This document shows positions 9,786 through 18,654 of a stretch of DNA of 64,000 bases, piece after piece. Below the pieces are notes generated by a model. It was not told the origin of the DNA. It ran no database searches and saw nothing but the letters and a program-made list of their open reading frames with translations. The stretch lies in contig NZ_QCYJ01000116.1 of NCBI RefSeq assembly GCF_003123685.1, forward strand, positions 62,001-126,000, in the 5' to 3' direction. Origin of the DNA: Nocardia aurea. GTDB taxonomy: Bacteria > Actinomycetota > Actinomycetes > Mycobacteriales > Mycobacteriaceae. Position numbers and translations under genes: made by a program. How positions within the stretch are numbered: the stretch's first letter is position 1; each line of letters opens with the position of its first letter.

Positions 9786-10703
9786 GTGTCGCAGCGCGAA
9801 CTCGTCGTCCTCGGCACCGCCAGTCAGGTGCCGACCAAACTGCGCAATCACAACGGCTACCTGCTGCGCTGGGGCGAGGAGGGTGTGCTGTTCGATCCAG
9901 GTGAGGGCACCCAGCGGCAGATGACCTACGCGGGCGTCTCGGCGACCGACATCACCCGGATCGCCCTCACCCACTTCCACGGCGATCACTGCCTGGGCCT
10001 GCCCGGGATCGTCCAGCGCATCAACCTGGACCGGGTGCCGCATCCGGTGGATGTGTACTACCCGGCCTCTGGCGAGGTGTACTACCAGCGACTGTGCAAC
10101 GCCACCGCCTATCACCGGACCGTCGACCTGCGTCCGCATCCGATCGTGGGCGGAGGACCGTTGGAAGCGCCGGGTGCGCCGTTCGTCCTCACCGCGGCTC
10201 CGCTGTCGCATCCGGTGGAGGCGTTCGGTTACCGGATCACCGAACCGGACGGATTCCGGCTGTCGCAGCGGCGACTGCGGGAGTTGGGTCTGAGCGGACC
10301 CGTCGTGGGTGAGTTGCGGCGGCTGGGCGCGGTGGAACACGAGGGACGCACCGTCACCCTGGCCGAGGTCGGCGAACCGAGACCGGGTCAGAGCGTGGCC
10401 TTCGTCATGGACACCCGATTGTGCGACGGCGTCGTCGAATTGGCTTCCGGCGTGGACCTTCTCGTCATCGAGGCGACATTCCTGGAATCGGAGGCCGACC
10501 TCGCCGCCGAACACGGACATCTCACCGCCGCCCAGGCCGCCGGGGTGGCCGCCGAAGCGGGCGTCCGCACCCTGGTCCTGACCCACTTCTCCCAGCGCTA
10601 CCGCTCCCTCGACGGCCACCGCGCCGAAGCCGAACGTCGATTCTCCGGTGAGATCGTCGTCGCCGAGGATCTGGCGCGTATTGCGCTGCCCCCTCGGCTC
10701 TGA
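9786..10703 (+). CDS. rnz: Ribonuclease Z / beta-lactamase-fold tRNA 3' endonuclease
   Basis: Trims the 3' trailer of tRNA precursors. The zinc-binding motif THFHGDHCLGLPG sits near residue 60, and the family's other conserved pieces follow: PLSHPVEAFGYRI, a switched Asp in FVMDTR, and LVLTHFSQRY at the end. The length of 305 residues is standard for the short RNase Z. The GTG start at 9786 is only five bases after the egtE stop, suggesting co-transcription. The start lacks a strong Shine-Dalgarno sequence. Confidence 0.93.
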   Translation: MSQRELVVLGTASQVPTKLRNHNGYLLRWGEEGVLFDPGEGTQRQMTYAGVSATDITRIALTHFHGDHCLGLPGIVQRINLDRVPHPVDVYYPASGEVYYQRLCNATAYHRTVDLRPHPIVGGGPLEAPGAPFVLTAAPLSHPVEAFGYRITEPDGFRLSQRRLRELGLSGPVVGELRRLGAVEHEGRTVTLAEVGEPRPGQSVAFVMDTRLCDGVVELASGVDLLVIEATFLESEADLAAEHGHLTAAQAAGVAAEAGVRTLVLTHFSQRYRSLDGHRAEAERRFSGEIVVAEDLARIALPPRL

Positions 10704-10747
10704 GCGGGTGTTCGTCGACGCGGTGCGGGCACGAACCCCGAAAGTAT

Positions 10748-11311
10748 TCAGGGCAGATGTAATTCGATCACCCGACCGACCAGGGCGCGGGCGTCGGTGT
10801 CGGCGGCGATGAGGGCGAGACTGCGGTTGGCGCGCAGCGTGGCCACGCCGTGCAGGTTGGTCCACAGCGCGAGGGCGCGGGCGGCGACCGTCTCGGGCGC
10901 GGCGTCCGGACCGAGGACGGCGCGGACCAGGTCGACGAAGGCGGCGTAGGCGGGCAGCGTCGTCTCGCGCAGATTCTCTCCCGAACCCTCGAGCAGGTCG
11001 TGGCGGAACATGAGGGTGAACATCTCGGGCCTGGCGCCCGCGAATTCGACGTACTCGAACGCCATGCCGCGCAACCGATCACGCGGGGTTCCGGCGACCG
11101 TGGTGAAACGTCGGAGCAGATCGCCGAAACCGCGGGCGGCGATGGCGGCGAGCAGGGCGTTGTGGCTGGGGAAATACCGGCGCGGCGCACCGTGGGAGAC
11201 ACCGGCGGCGCGGGTGATGGCGCGCAGGCCGAGCCCCTCCGCGCCCACCTCTTCGAGCAGGTCGACCCCGACGCCGACCAATCGCTCCCGCAGCGGTTCG
11301 CTCTCGACCAT
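10748..11311 (-). CDS. TetR family repressor, likely local regulator of plsC-like gene
   Basis: DNA-binding repressor. The N-terminal helix-turn-helix is RAITRAAGVSHGAPRRYFPSHNALL; the C-terminal ligand domain resembles the TetR_C WHG domain, though my assignment of that subfamily is tentative. I take the ATG at 11311 (MVESEPLRER). A GTG at 11362 would start inside one of the two operator palindromes, and a GTG at 11326 is also possible; none has a clear ribosome binding site. It is divergent from the acyltransferase gene with paired operators between, so autoregulation and control of the neighbour are likely. Confidence 0.88.
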   Translation of the reverse strand: MVESEPLRERLVGVGVDLLEEVGAEGLGLRAITRAAGVSHGAPRRYFPSHNALLAAIAARGFGDLLRRFTTVAGTPRDRLRGMAFEYVEFAGARPEMFTLMFRHDLLEGSGENLRETTLPAYAAFVDLVRAVLGPDAAPETVAARALALWTNLHGVATLRANRSLALIAADTDARALVGRVIELHLP

Positions 11312-11354
11312 GTCGACATTGTGCACCCGCGTGCCCCGTCGTCGCCCGGTGGGG

Positions 11355-11393
11355 GTAGACACTGTCTACCCGAATCGTGTAGACAGTGTCTAC
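11355..11393. promoter_or_regulatory. Two perfect 15-bp palindromic operators
   Basis: Site 1 is 11355-11369 (GTAGACACTGTCTAC) and site 2 is 11379-11393 (GTAGACAGTGTCTAC). Each is a palindrome around a central base and they differ only there. Centres are 24 bases apart. They lie between a TetR gene and the acyltransferase gene, the classical place for a TetR operator. That this TetR binds them is inferred from position. Confidence 0.85.
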
Positions 11394-11416
11394 GAACTCG
11401 TCCCGGAAGGAAGTCC

Positions 11417-12094
11417 ATGTGGTACCGGCTCTTCAAACACGTTCTGCTCGGTCCGCTGCTGCGGCTGCTCGGGCGGCCGGACATCGAAGGACTGCACCAT
11501 GTCCCGGACAACGGTCCGGTGATCATCGCGGCCAACCACCTCGCGTTCATCGACTCGCTGTATCTGGCGCTGGTACTGCCGCGCCGCGTCACCTTCCTCG
11601 CCAAGATGGAGTACTTCACCGGCACCGGCCTGAAGGGGCGCTGCACCCGGTGGTTCTACACGGTGGCGGGGCAGGTCCCGGTCGACCGCACCGGCGGTAG
11701 CGCGGCCGCCGACGCTCTGGCCGCCGCCACCCGCATCCTCGAATCCGGCGGCGTCTGGGCCATTCATCCGGAGGGAACGCGCTCACCCGACGGCCGGATC
11801 TATCGCGGCCGCACCGGCACCCTGCGGGTCGCCATCGCCACCGGCGCGCCCGTGATCCCGGTCGTGCTGTCCGGTACCGATCGCGTCAATCCGCGCGGCA
11901 GCCGCCGCTGGCGTTTCGCCAAGGTGCGCGTCAGCTTCGGCGCGCCCCGCTACTACGGAGCCGCCGACGATCACCACCCGCGCGCCGCCACCGACGAACT
12001 GATGCGTGACCTCGCGGCCAGGGCGGGCCGCCCCTACGTCGACCGGTACGCGGCCACCTTCGCCCACGATCGGACACAGGTCCGCTCGGCCTGA
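11417..12094 (+). CDS. 1-acylglycerol-3-phosphate O-acyltransferase (PlsC family)
   Basis: Acyl-CoA-dependent transferase probably acting in phospholipid or related lipid synthesis at the membrane. The 225-residue sequence has the HX4D catalytic motif in ANHLAFIDSL (near residue 40). It also has PVDRTGGS (about 90) and IHPEGTRSPDGRIYRGRTG (about 115-135), the other conserved acyltransferase blocks. ATG at 11417 follows GGAAGGAAG; the longer open frame runs through the TetR gene antisense. The divergent TetR and operator pair imply regulated expression. The exact acceptor cannot be deduced. Confidence 0.9.
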   Translation: MWYRLFKHVLLGPLLRLLGRPDIEGLHHVPDNGPVIIAANHLAFIDSLYLALVLPRRVTFLAKMEYFTGTGLKGRCTRWFYTVAGQVPVDRTGGSAAADALAAATRILESGGVWAIHPEGTRSPDGRIYRGRTGTLRVAIATGAPVIPVVLSGTDRVNPRGSRRWRFAKVRVSFGAPRYYGAADDHHPRAATDELMRDLAARAGRPYVDRYAATFAHDRTQVRSA

Positions 12095-12306
12095 CCCGGC
12101 CCGGCGAAAGCTGCCACGGCAAGGTTCCGACCACCGAGTCCACGGATTCTCTTCCTCGGATCGAGTCCATTTTCGCGGCGTGTCGGGGGTGTCGAACTCA
12201 GCTTGTGACCGTCGGGGATGGGAAAGGGGGTTAACGTACGGACTCTTCGGCGGGATAGTTGGAACAGGGCGGGCGATCGGCCTGTTTCATACCGAGGAGA
12301 CCGACA

Positions 12307-13950
12307 GTGAGCAGGTTCACCGAGGAGATGTACGCGACCGCGGGTAGCTCCGACCGCGGTCTGATCACGGGGGAGCCGGACGCGCCGACCCGCTCGACGT
12401 GGGGCGAGATCCACGGGATCGCCCGGCGGATGGCGGGTGGGCTCGCGGCGGCCGGAATCGGACCGGGTGACGCCGTCGGCGTGCTGGCCGGAATGCCGGT
12501 CGATATCGCCCCCGCGTGCCAGGCCGTCTGGATGCGCGGCGCCTCCGTCACGATGCTGCACCAGCCGACACCGCGCACCGACCTGGGCGTCTGGGCTCGG
12601 GATACCGAGACCGTCCTCTCGATGATCGAGGCACGCGCGGTCGTCCTCGGCGCACCGTTCGAGATCGCCGCGCCACTGCTGCGCGAACGCGGCATCGCCG
12701 TCGTGCTGATCGACGAATTGCGCACCGGAGACGAGATCGATCCGCTCCCGACCGGCGAGGACGATATCGCCCTCCAGCAATTGACCTCGGGGTCGACCGG
12801 CTCACCCAAGGCCGTGCGGATCACCCACGAGAATTTCTACGTCAACGCCTACGCCATGTTCGACCGGGTGAAATTCCAGCTCGACGATGACGTGATGATC
12901 AGCTGGTTGCCCCTGTTCCACGATATGGGCATGGTCGGATTCCTCAGCGTGCCGATGCACCTGGGCGCCGAAGTCGTGTGCATCACCCCGCTCGACTTCC
13001 TGAAGCGGCCGCTGCTGTGGGCCGAGCTGATCGACAAATATCGCGGAACAGTGACCGCCGCACCGAATTTCGCGTACTCGCTGCTCGCCCGCAGGCTCGC
13101 CCAGACTCCCGACGGCGCACTCGATCTGAGCTCCGTGCGCTACATGTGGAACGGCGCGGAACCGGTGGATCCCGACACCATGGAGGCGCTCGCCGCCGCC
13201 GGAGCGCGTTTCGGACTCAACCCGATGGCGCTGACCCCGGTCTACGGCATGGCCGAGACCACGCTCGCGGTCTCGGTGCCCGACCCCGGGCACGGCCAGG
13301 TACTCGACATCATCGACGCGGGCCTGCTCGAAGCGCTCGGCAAGGCGGTGCCGGTGCACGCCGACAACACCCACGGCGCGGTGCGCAGGCTGCCGACCCT
13401 CGGCTACCTCGTCGACCACCTCGAAGGCCGGGTCGTCGACGCCGAACGGCAGCCACTGCCGACGCGGTCGGTCGGTGTCATCGAATTGCGAGGTCCCGCT
13501 GTCACTTCCGGCTATGTCACGGTGGAGGGGTTCCGCGCCGCGCAGGACGCGGACGGCTGGCTCGACACCGGCGACATCGGCTATTTCACCGAAGCGGGCC
13601 TGATTGTGGTGTGCGGGCGCATCAAGGACGTCATCATCATGGCGGGCCGCAATATCTACCCCACCGATATCGAACGCGCCGCGATGCGGGTACCCGGCGT
13701 GCGACCGGGCAACGCCGTCGCCGTGCGGCTCGACGCCGGGGACAAACGCGAAAGTTTCGCGGTGGTTGTGGAATCCAACGATCACGAGAATCCGGACGAG
13801 GTCAAGCGCATCGAACGCGAGATCGTGCACGCGGTGTTCTCCGAAGAGGGCGTGCGTCCGCGCACCGTCGCGGTTCTCGGGCCGGGCGCGCTGCCCAAGA
13901 CGTCGTCGGGCAAACTGCGTCGCGCCGCGAGTGCGGTTCATCTGCGCTGA
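12307..13950 (+). CDS. pks16: Fatty acyl-AMP ligase, Rv1013 (Pks16)-like
   Basis: Adenylate-forming enzyme activating a fatty acid. The 547-residue protein has the AMP-binding P-loop LTSGSTGSPKAVRITH (near 160), YGMAETTLAVS (about 310), the WLDTGDIGY motif (about 418) and the terminal lysine region LPKTSSGKLRR. GTG at 12307 follows GAGGAGA at seven bases and yields MSRFTEEMYATA, matching Rv1013 of M. tuberculosis. The historic name Pks16 is misleading because no polyketide synthase domain is present. It may release acyl-AMP or acyl-CoA; the sequence alone does not settle this. Confidence 0.9.
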   Translation: MSRFTEEMYATAGSSDRGLITGEPDAPTRSTWGEIHGIARRMAGGLAAAGIGPGDAVGVLAGMPVDIAPACQAVWMRGASVTMLHQPTPRTDLGVWARDTETVLSMIEARAVVLGAPFEIAAPLLRERGIAVVLIDELRTGDEIDPLPTGEDDIALQQLTSGSTGSPKAVRITHENFYVNAYAMFDRVKFQLDDDVMISWLPLFHDMGMVGFLSVPMHLGAEVVCITPLDFLKRPLLWAELIDKYRGTVTAAPNFAYSLLARRLAQTPDGALDLSSVRYMWNGAEPVDPDTMEALAAAGARFGLNPMALTPVYGMAETTLAVSVPDPGHGQVLDIIDAGLLEALGKAVPVHADNTHGAVRRLPTLGYLVDHLEGRVVDAERQPLPTRSVGVIELRGPAVTSGYVTVEGFRAAQDADGWLDTGDIGYFTEAGLIVVCGRIKDVIIMAGRNIYPTDIERAAMRVPGVRPGNAVAVRLDAGDKRESFAVVVESNDHENPDEVKRIEREIVHAVFSEEGVRPRTVAVLGPGALPKTSSGKLRRAASAVHLR

Positions 13951-14037
13951 ACGGCACCGGTCCACGCGGACACTTTCGCGCCCGCACGCGGGAAATCCGC
14001 GCGCGAGGCGTCGGAATGTCCGCGTGGGCCGTCCCGC

Positions 14038-14343
14038 CTATCTGTTGTAGACGATCAAACTCACGATCAGCCCGAGCACGAGGGCGACCGCGGACGCGAC
14101 GGCGACCCACTTGCCGAATTTCTCGCCCTTCTTGTGCGCCAGGTAGCCGAAGACGATGCCGGCGGGCCCGAAAAGGATCGGGCACAGCAGCAGCGCGAGC
14201 ACCGCGCACACGGCGCCGATGATGGTCAGGGTCGGCGGGCCCTGCTCGCGCGGGGCGGGCGCCAACGGTTCGTAGGGGGGCGGCGAGGGATAGCGCGGCG
14301 GATCCCGGTCGGGGTTGTCGCCGGGTTGCTGCGGTGTGGTCAT
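14038..14343 (-). CDS. Small DUF4190 membrane protein
   Basis: Function unknown. The 101-residue protein has a proline-rich cytoplasmic head (MTTPQQPGDNPDRDPPRYP). Two transmembrane helices follow, separated by the short basic loop FGYLAHKKGEKFGKWVA, the DUF4190 arrangement. ATG at 14343 is preceded by GAGGAAGG. It shares fold and loop motif with the larger paralogue at 14714-15403; an acidic hypothetical gene lies between them in the same direction. Confidence 0.8.
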   Translation of the reverse strand: MTTPQQPGDNPDRDPPRYPSPPPYEPLAPAPREQGPPTLTIIGAVCAVLALLLCPILFGPAGIVFGYLAHKKGEKFGKWVAVASAVALVLGLIVSLIVYNR

Positions 14344-14384
14344 AGCGCCTTCCTCGAGCGGGTGGGTCGCTAGCTGACGGATGC

Positions 14385-14645
14385 CTACAGATCGGTGTCG
14401 TTGACGATTTCGATCGCGGCCGCTTCGGCCGGACGGTCGTCCTGCTCGGCTTCCTCGGCCGCCCGATCGCCGTGTGACCACTCCTGCTCGAGTTCTTCGC
14501 CGATACCGAGCCTGCCGTCGTCCTCGTTCTCCCGATAACGGATGCGCAGGTCGTCCGGCGGATTCTCGACGTTCCGCTCGTATTCGCGGATCTCGTCGGC
14601 CTGCTCGTCGTCTCCCATGTCCATATCCAACGGTTCACGGTCCAT
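14385..14645 (-). CDS. Hypothetical acidic protein, 86 residues
   Basis: I do not recognise this protein. It is highly acidic and charged (MDREPLDMDMGDDEQADEI... ending ...IEIVNDTDL) and has no membrane span or signal. A short in-frame DDLRIRYREN segment is the only part with mixed polarity. Start ATG at 14645; ribosome binding site weak. It lies in a same-strand run between two DUF4190 genes, suggesting one transcript with them. Confidence 0.6.
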   Translation of the reverse strand: MDREPLDMDMGDDEQADEIREYERNVENPPDDLRIRYRENEDDGRLGIGEELEQEWSHGDRAAEEAEQDDRPAEAAAIEIVNDTDL

Positions 14646-14713
14646 ACCGGACAGTATTCCCGGATTCGGCGCGACGACGCGGATCCGAACCCGGGAATTC
14701 GCGCGAGCCGCGA

Positions 14714-15403
14714 TCAGGTGGAGCTGATTCCCGCGATGCCGACCACGGCGACGACCAGCACGATCGCGAGGGCGAGGACGACGCCGTTGGCGATCGCGGC
14801 CCACTTGCCGAGTTGTTCGCCCTTCGAATGGCCGACGATCCCGAAGATGATCCCCGCGGGCGCGGTGACGACGATCGGTATGAAACACAGCACGGCCGCG
14901 ACCGCTGTGATTCCGAGGCAGACGAAACTCGCGATCGACCACGCCGGGGTGTCGGATCGGGGCGGGCCGTACGGGCCGTAGGGCTGGTAGGCGGGGCCGC
15001 CGTACTGCGGCGGGTAGCCGTACGCCGCGGGCTGCAGATATCCGGGCTGCCCGTAGGCGCCCCCGGCCTGCTGTGGATAACCGGGTTGCTGGGGATAACC
15101 ACCCTGTTGCGGATAGTTCTGCTGTGGATAGGTGGGGATGGATTGCTGCGGGTAGGCGGGATGACTCGGCGCGACCGGGTCGGCCGGGTAACTCGACGGT
15201 GCCTCGCCGGTCGGATACGCGGGATAACCCCCGGCCGGTGTGTACCCGGGCGGCCCGGCGTCCTGCGGCTGGGCCTGTGGGAACGGCGCGGGCCCGGTAC
15301 CCGGCCGGTAGACCTGGGTCTCGGCGGCCCTGGCCGGATCGGCGACACTGTCCTGTGCCTTCTCCAGGCTCCAGCCCCGCTGCGGTTCCTGCGGTGTCGT
15401 CAC
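14714..15403 (-). CDS. DUF4190 membrane protein with Pro/Tyr/Gln-rich N-terminal tail
   Basis: Function unknown. The 229-residue protein has a long low-complexity region (about residues 30-150) with repeated YPQQ, PGY and YGPP units. Two transmembrane helices at about 155-180 and 200-225 flank the loop FGIVGHSKGEQLGKWAA. GTG at 15403 follows GGAGGGGG. Such tails are common in actinobacterial envelope and septum proteins and may mediate self-association, but that is inference. It lies downstream of prs on the same strand. Confidence 0.85.
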   Translation of the reverse strand: MTTPQEPQRGWSLEKAQDSVADPARAAETQVYRPGTGPAPFPQAQPQDAGPPGYTPAGGYPAYPTGEAPSSYPADPVAPSHPAYPQQSIPTYPQQNYPQQGGYPQQPGYPQQAGGAYGQPGYLQPAAYGYPPQYGGPAYQPYGPYGPPRSDTPAWSIASFVCLGITAVAAVLCFIPIVVTAPAGIIFGIVGHSKGEQLGKWAAIANGVVLALAIVLVVAVVGIAGISST

Positions 15404-15522
15404 GGTGACTCCCCCTCCTACGAACGTATGTCTGTCGCACGCGTTATCGCCGTCGACGGCTCCCACGTAACGCAGTCGGCGGCCCGGACCGGAGTCCGAG
15501 CCGCCGAACCATGACGAACGTA

Positions 15523-16503
15523 CTACGCGTTGCCGTTGAACAGTCCGGTGACCGAACCGTTCTCGAAGACCTCGCGGATGGTGCGCGCCAGCAGCGGAGC
15601 GATCGAGAGCACCGTCAGCTGCGAGAACTTCTGGTCCTCGTCGAGCGGCAGCGTATTGGTGACGACGACCTCTTTGGCCCCGCAGTTCGCGAGGCGCTCG
15701 GCGGCCGGATGGCTGAGCACGCCGTGCGTCGCGGCGATGACCACGTCGCCCGCGCCCGCCTGCTTGAGCACGTTGACCGCGCCCGCGATGGTGCCGCCGG
15801 TGTCGATCATGTCGTCGATCAGGATGCAGGTGCGGCCCTCGACGTCACCGACCACGCGGTTGGCCTTGATCTGGTTGGGCACCAGCGGGTCGCGGGTCTT
15901 GTGGATGAACGCCAGCGGCGAGCCGCCGAGTGAATCCGCCCACTTCTCGGCGACGCGCACGCGGCCGGAGTCCGGTGAGACCACGGTGATGTGATCGAGG
16001 GTGTAGTTGTTGCGGATGTACTCCGCGAGCTGCACCTGCGCGTGCATGTGATCGACCGGGCCGTCGAAGAAACCCTGGATCTGGTCGGTGTGCAGGTCGA
16101 CGGTGATGATGCGGTCCGCGCCCGCGGTCTTCAGCAGATCGGCGACCAGGCGAGCCGAGATCGGCTCACGGCCGCGGTGCTTCTTGTCCTGACGGGCGTA
16201 GGGGTAGAACGGCAGGACCGCGGTGATCCGCTTGGCCGAACCGCGCTTGAGCGCATCGATCATGATGAGCTGTTCCATCAGCCACTGGTTCAGTGGCGCC
16301 GGAAAGCTTTGCAACACAAAGGCATCCGAGCCGCGAACGGACTCCTCGAACCGGACGAAGATCTCGCCGTTGGCGAAATCACGCGCGGTCTGGGGGGTGA
16401 CGTGGACATCGAGTTCCTTGGCGACCTGCTCGGCCAGCTCAGGATGAGCGCGTCCCGAGAAGAGCATGAGGTTCTTCTGGTTGTCGATCCATGACGCGGT
16501 CAC
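15523..16503 (-). CDS. prs: Ribose-phosphate pyrophosphokinase
   Basis: Forms phosphoribosyl pyrophosphate from ribose 5-phosphate and ATP for nucleotide, histidine and arabinan-precursor synthesis. The 326-residue class I enzyme shows the FYPYARQDKKHRGREPISAR flexible-loop region (about 105-125). It also has VDLHTDQIQGFF (about 140) and the PRPP-binding ILIDDMIDTGGT motif (about 230). GTG start at 16503 shares one base with the glmU stop, so translation is coupled. The glmU-prs order is conserved with Rv1018c-Rv1017c. Confidence 0.97.
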   Translation of the reverse strand: MTASWIDNQKNLMLFSGRAHPELAEQVAKELDVHVTPQTARDFANGEIFVRFEESVRGSDAFVLQSFPAPLNQWLMEQLIMIDALKRGSAKRITAVLPFYPYARQDKKHRGREPISARLVADLLKTAGADRIITVDLHTDQIQGFFDGPVDHMHAQVQLAEYIRNNYTLDHITVVSPDSGRVRVAEKWADSLGGSPLAFIHKTRDPLVPNQIKANRVVGDVEGRTCILIDDMIDTGGTIAGAVNVLKQAGAGDVVIAATHGVLSHPAAERLANCGAKEVVVTNTLPLDEDQKFSQLTVLSIAPLLARTIREVFENGSVTGLFNGNA

Positions 16504-17993
16504 TACTGTTTGCCATCCTTTTGCTCTATAACCTGACTCGACATCTCGTCGGCCGCCGACACTGCCGCCGCCGCCGCGCGCGCCGCATCCGTCCCTGGAC
16601 GGTGGCGCTGCACCCAGCCCTCGATATTCTTCTGCGGTCCACCGGATACCGCGAGAGCTCCGGGGGGAACGCTTCTGCGCAGTACAGTACCCGCCGCCGT
16701 ATAGGCGCCGTCACCCACCGTCACCGGGGCGACGAACATGGTGTCGCTTCCGGTGCGCACGTGCGAGCCGACCACGGTGTGATGTTTGCGTACCCCGTCG
16801 TAGTTGACGAAAACGCTGGACGCGCCGATGTTGCTGTGTTCACCGATGGTTGCGTCACCGACATAGGTCAGATGCGGCACCTTCGAATGCGCGCCGATCG
16901 ACGCGTTCTTGGTCTCGACGAAAGCGCCGAGCTTGCCCGATTCGCCGACGACGGTTCCGGGCCGCAGATAGGCGAAGGGGCCGATAGCGGCACCCGGCCC
17001 GATCGACGCGCCCTCGCCGTGACTGCGCACCACCTTCGCGCCGTCGCCGACCAGCACATCGGTGAGGGTGCTGTCCGGGCCGATCTCGGCGTCCTCGCCG
17101 ATGACGGTGGTGCCGAACAGTTGGACCCCGGGCCGCAGCACCGCGTCCCTGCCGATCTCCACACCCACATCGACCCAGGTACTGGCCGGATCGATGACGG
17201 TGACGCCCGCGCGCATATGCCGTTCGAGGATGTAGCGGTTGAGCGTGCCGGTCGCCTGGGACAGCTGGACCCGGTCGTTGACCCCGGTCACCTTGGCCGA
17301 ATCGACCAGGCGCGCGCCGTGCACCGGATGCCCGGCGTCGTGGGCGAGTCGCAGCACATCGGTCAGGTACAGCTCGTGCTGGGCGTTCGCGGTGGAGAGC
17401 CTGCCGATCATCGCGCGCAGGACCGACGCGTCGAAGGCGTACACACCGGAGTTGACCTCGGTGAGCGCGCTCTGCTCCGGCGTCGCGTCGGCGTGCTCGA
17501 CGATCTCGATGACCTGACCGTCCACGTCGCGCACGATGCGGCCGTAACCGTTCGGATCGTCGGGGACGAAGGTCAGCACCGTCACGGCGGAGCGTTCGGT
17601 GTAGCTGCGGTGTTCGTCGAGCAACGCGCTCAACGTATGGCCGTCGAGCAACGGCACGTCGGCGGAGGTGACGAGCAGATCGCCGGTGAAATCGGCGGGC
17701 AGCGCGTTCAGCGCGCACCGGACCGCGTGGCCGGTGCCGAGCTGTTCCTCCTGGATGGCCAGGCTGATCTCGCGGCCGAGATCGGCGGCCACGGCGTTCG
17801 CCGCCGCCCCGACCTGTTCCCTGTCGTGGCCGATCACGGTGATGAGGTAGGCGGGGTCGATCTCGTTCGCCGCATGCAGCGCGTGCGCGAGCATGCTCCG
17901 ACCGGCTAGCGAATGCAGCACTTTGGGGGTCTTCGACCGCATTCGCGTTCCGGCTCCGGCTGCGAGAACGACGACGGCGGTCTGCTGTGGCAT
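16503..17993 (-). CDS. glmU: Bifunctional GlmU (acetyltransferase / uridyltransferase)
   Basis: Makes UDP-N-acetylglucosamine for peptidoglycan and arabinogalactan linker. The N-terminal nucleotidyltransferase domain begins VVVLAAGAGTRMRSKTPKVLH. The C-terminal left-handed beta-helix acetyltransferase starts near residue 260 with hexapeptide repeats and includes YLRPGTVVGESGKLGAFVET. The product has 496 residues, in line with mycobacterial GlmU. ATG at 17993 follows GAGGGAGA; longer open starts upstream are unsupported. An alanine-rich tail ends the protein. Confidence 0.97.
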   Translation of the reverse strand: MPQQTAVVVLAAGAGTRMRSKTPKVLHSLAGRSMLAHALHAANEIDPAYLITVIGHDREQVGAAANAVAADLGREISLAIQEEQLGTGHAVRCALNALPADFTGDLLVTSADVPLLDGHTLSALLDEHRSYTERSAVTVLTFVPDDPNGYGRIVRDVDGQVIEIVEHADATPEQSALTEVNSGVYAFDASVLRAMIGRLSTANAQHELYLTDVLRLAHDAGHPVHGARLVDSAKVTGVNDRVQLSQATGTLNRYILERHMRAGVTVIDPASTWVDVGVEIGRDAVLRPGVQLFGTTVIGEDAEIGPDSTLTDVLVGDGAKVVRSHGEGASIGPGAAIGPFAYLRPGTVVGESGKLGAFVETKNASIGAHSKVPHLTYVGDATIGEHSNIGASSVFVNYDGVRKHHTVVGSHVRTGSDTMFVAPVTVGDGAYTAAGTVLRRSVPPGALAVSGGPQKNIEGWVQRHRPGTDAARAAAAAVSAADEMSSQVIEQKDGKQ

Positions 17994-18137
17994 GGATCTC
18001 CCTCGGCTGCCTGTCATCGTGCTTCGGCGGCTTCGTTCTCGGTCAGCGCTGTGTGCTTGTGGGTCCGCGTGTTCGTGGGTCCGCATAGTGTGATCCCCGA
18101 TGTGCGCGGCCAACGATAGGCCATCGTGCCGGTGTGC

Positions 18138-18207
18138 TCCGCCGCCAGGACTCGAACCTGAACTATCTGAACCAAAATCAGAGGTGCTGCCATTACACTA
18201 CGGCGGA
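18138..18207 (-). tRNA. tRNA-Gln (anticodon TTG)
   Basis: On the minus strand a 70-base cloverleaf: acceptor TCCGCCG/CGGCGGA (7 bp), anticodon stem TCTGA/TCAGA around loop TTTTGGT, and T arm with loop TTCGAGT. The anticodon 5'-TTG-3' reads CAA. No CCA is encoded. It sits just upstream of glmU exactly as glnU does in M. tuberculosis. Confidence 0.93.
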
Positions 18208-18654
18208 TCGTCACACCGGCGGATCGGGAAACCCGCCGCTGTGCCCCGCGGCACGGCATGAATCCTCGCATGAGACCCCGCGTCAAGTCGAGCTAGCCCG
18301 CCTGCCCGCGGATTTTTCCCCGCGCGCGTCGTACGCGGGGTACCCGCCGGGCGGCCGAAGCCGTGTCCTCCGGGCGGCCGAACGACGATCGCGCCCCGGC
18401 AGTCCGCGGGTCGGCGCACCGGCGAACACCGCTGTCTGGAACAGTTGTCGCGGAACGGTAAATGTCCGTGCAGGGAGGCCAGACAATGCGTACGACCCAC
18501 TTCCCCACGCAACGACCGACACTCCACCGCCATGGGTAATCCGCAGGGAACCTCGAGGAGCAGGCCGGACGCGGGGCGATCGGCCGGGCGCGAACCCGTC
18601 GATCCGGCCACCGGCGACAAACTCCGCAGGAGCGGTTCGCCCGCGCGTCCTCGG
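18208..18654. other. Intergenic region upstream of Rv1019-like TetR gene
   Basis: About 450 bases. A 13-base direct repeat CCGGGCGGCCGAA occurs at 18347-18359 and 18370-18382. The frame of the downstream TetR gene stays open from 18445, with an ATG at 18532, so part of this could be coding (see that entry). No other gene is supported. Confidence 0.4.

Noticed and set aside
15000..15250. Short repeats that could suggest a CRISPR or tandem repeat array
   Set aside because: They encode the YPQQ/PGY repeats of the DUF4190 protein and have no regular spacers.
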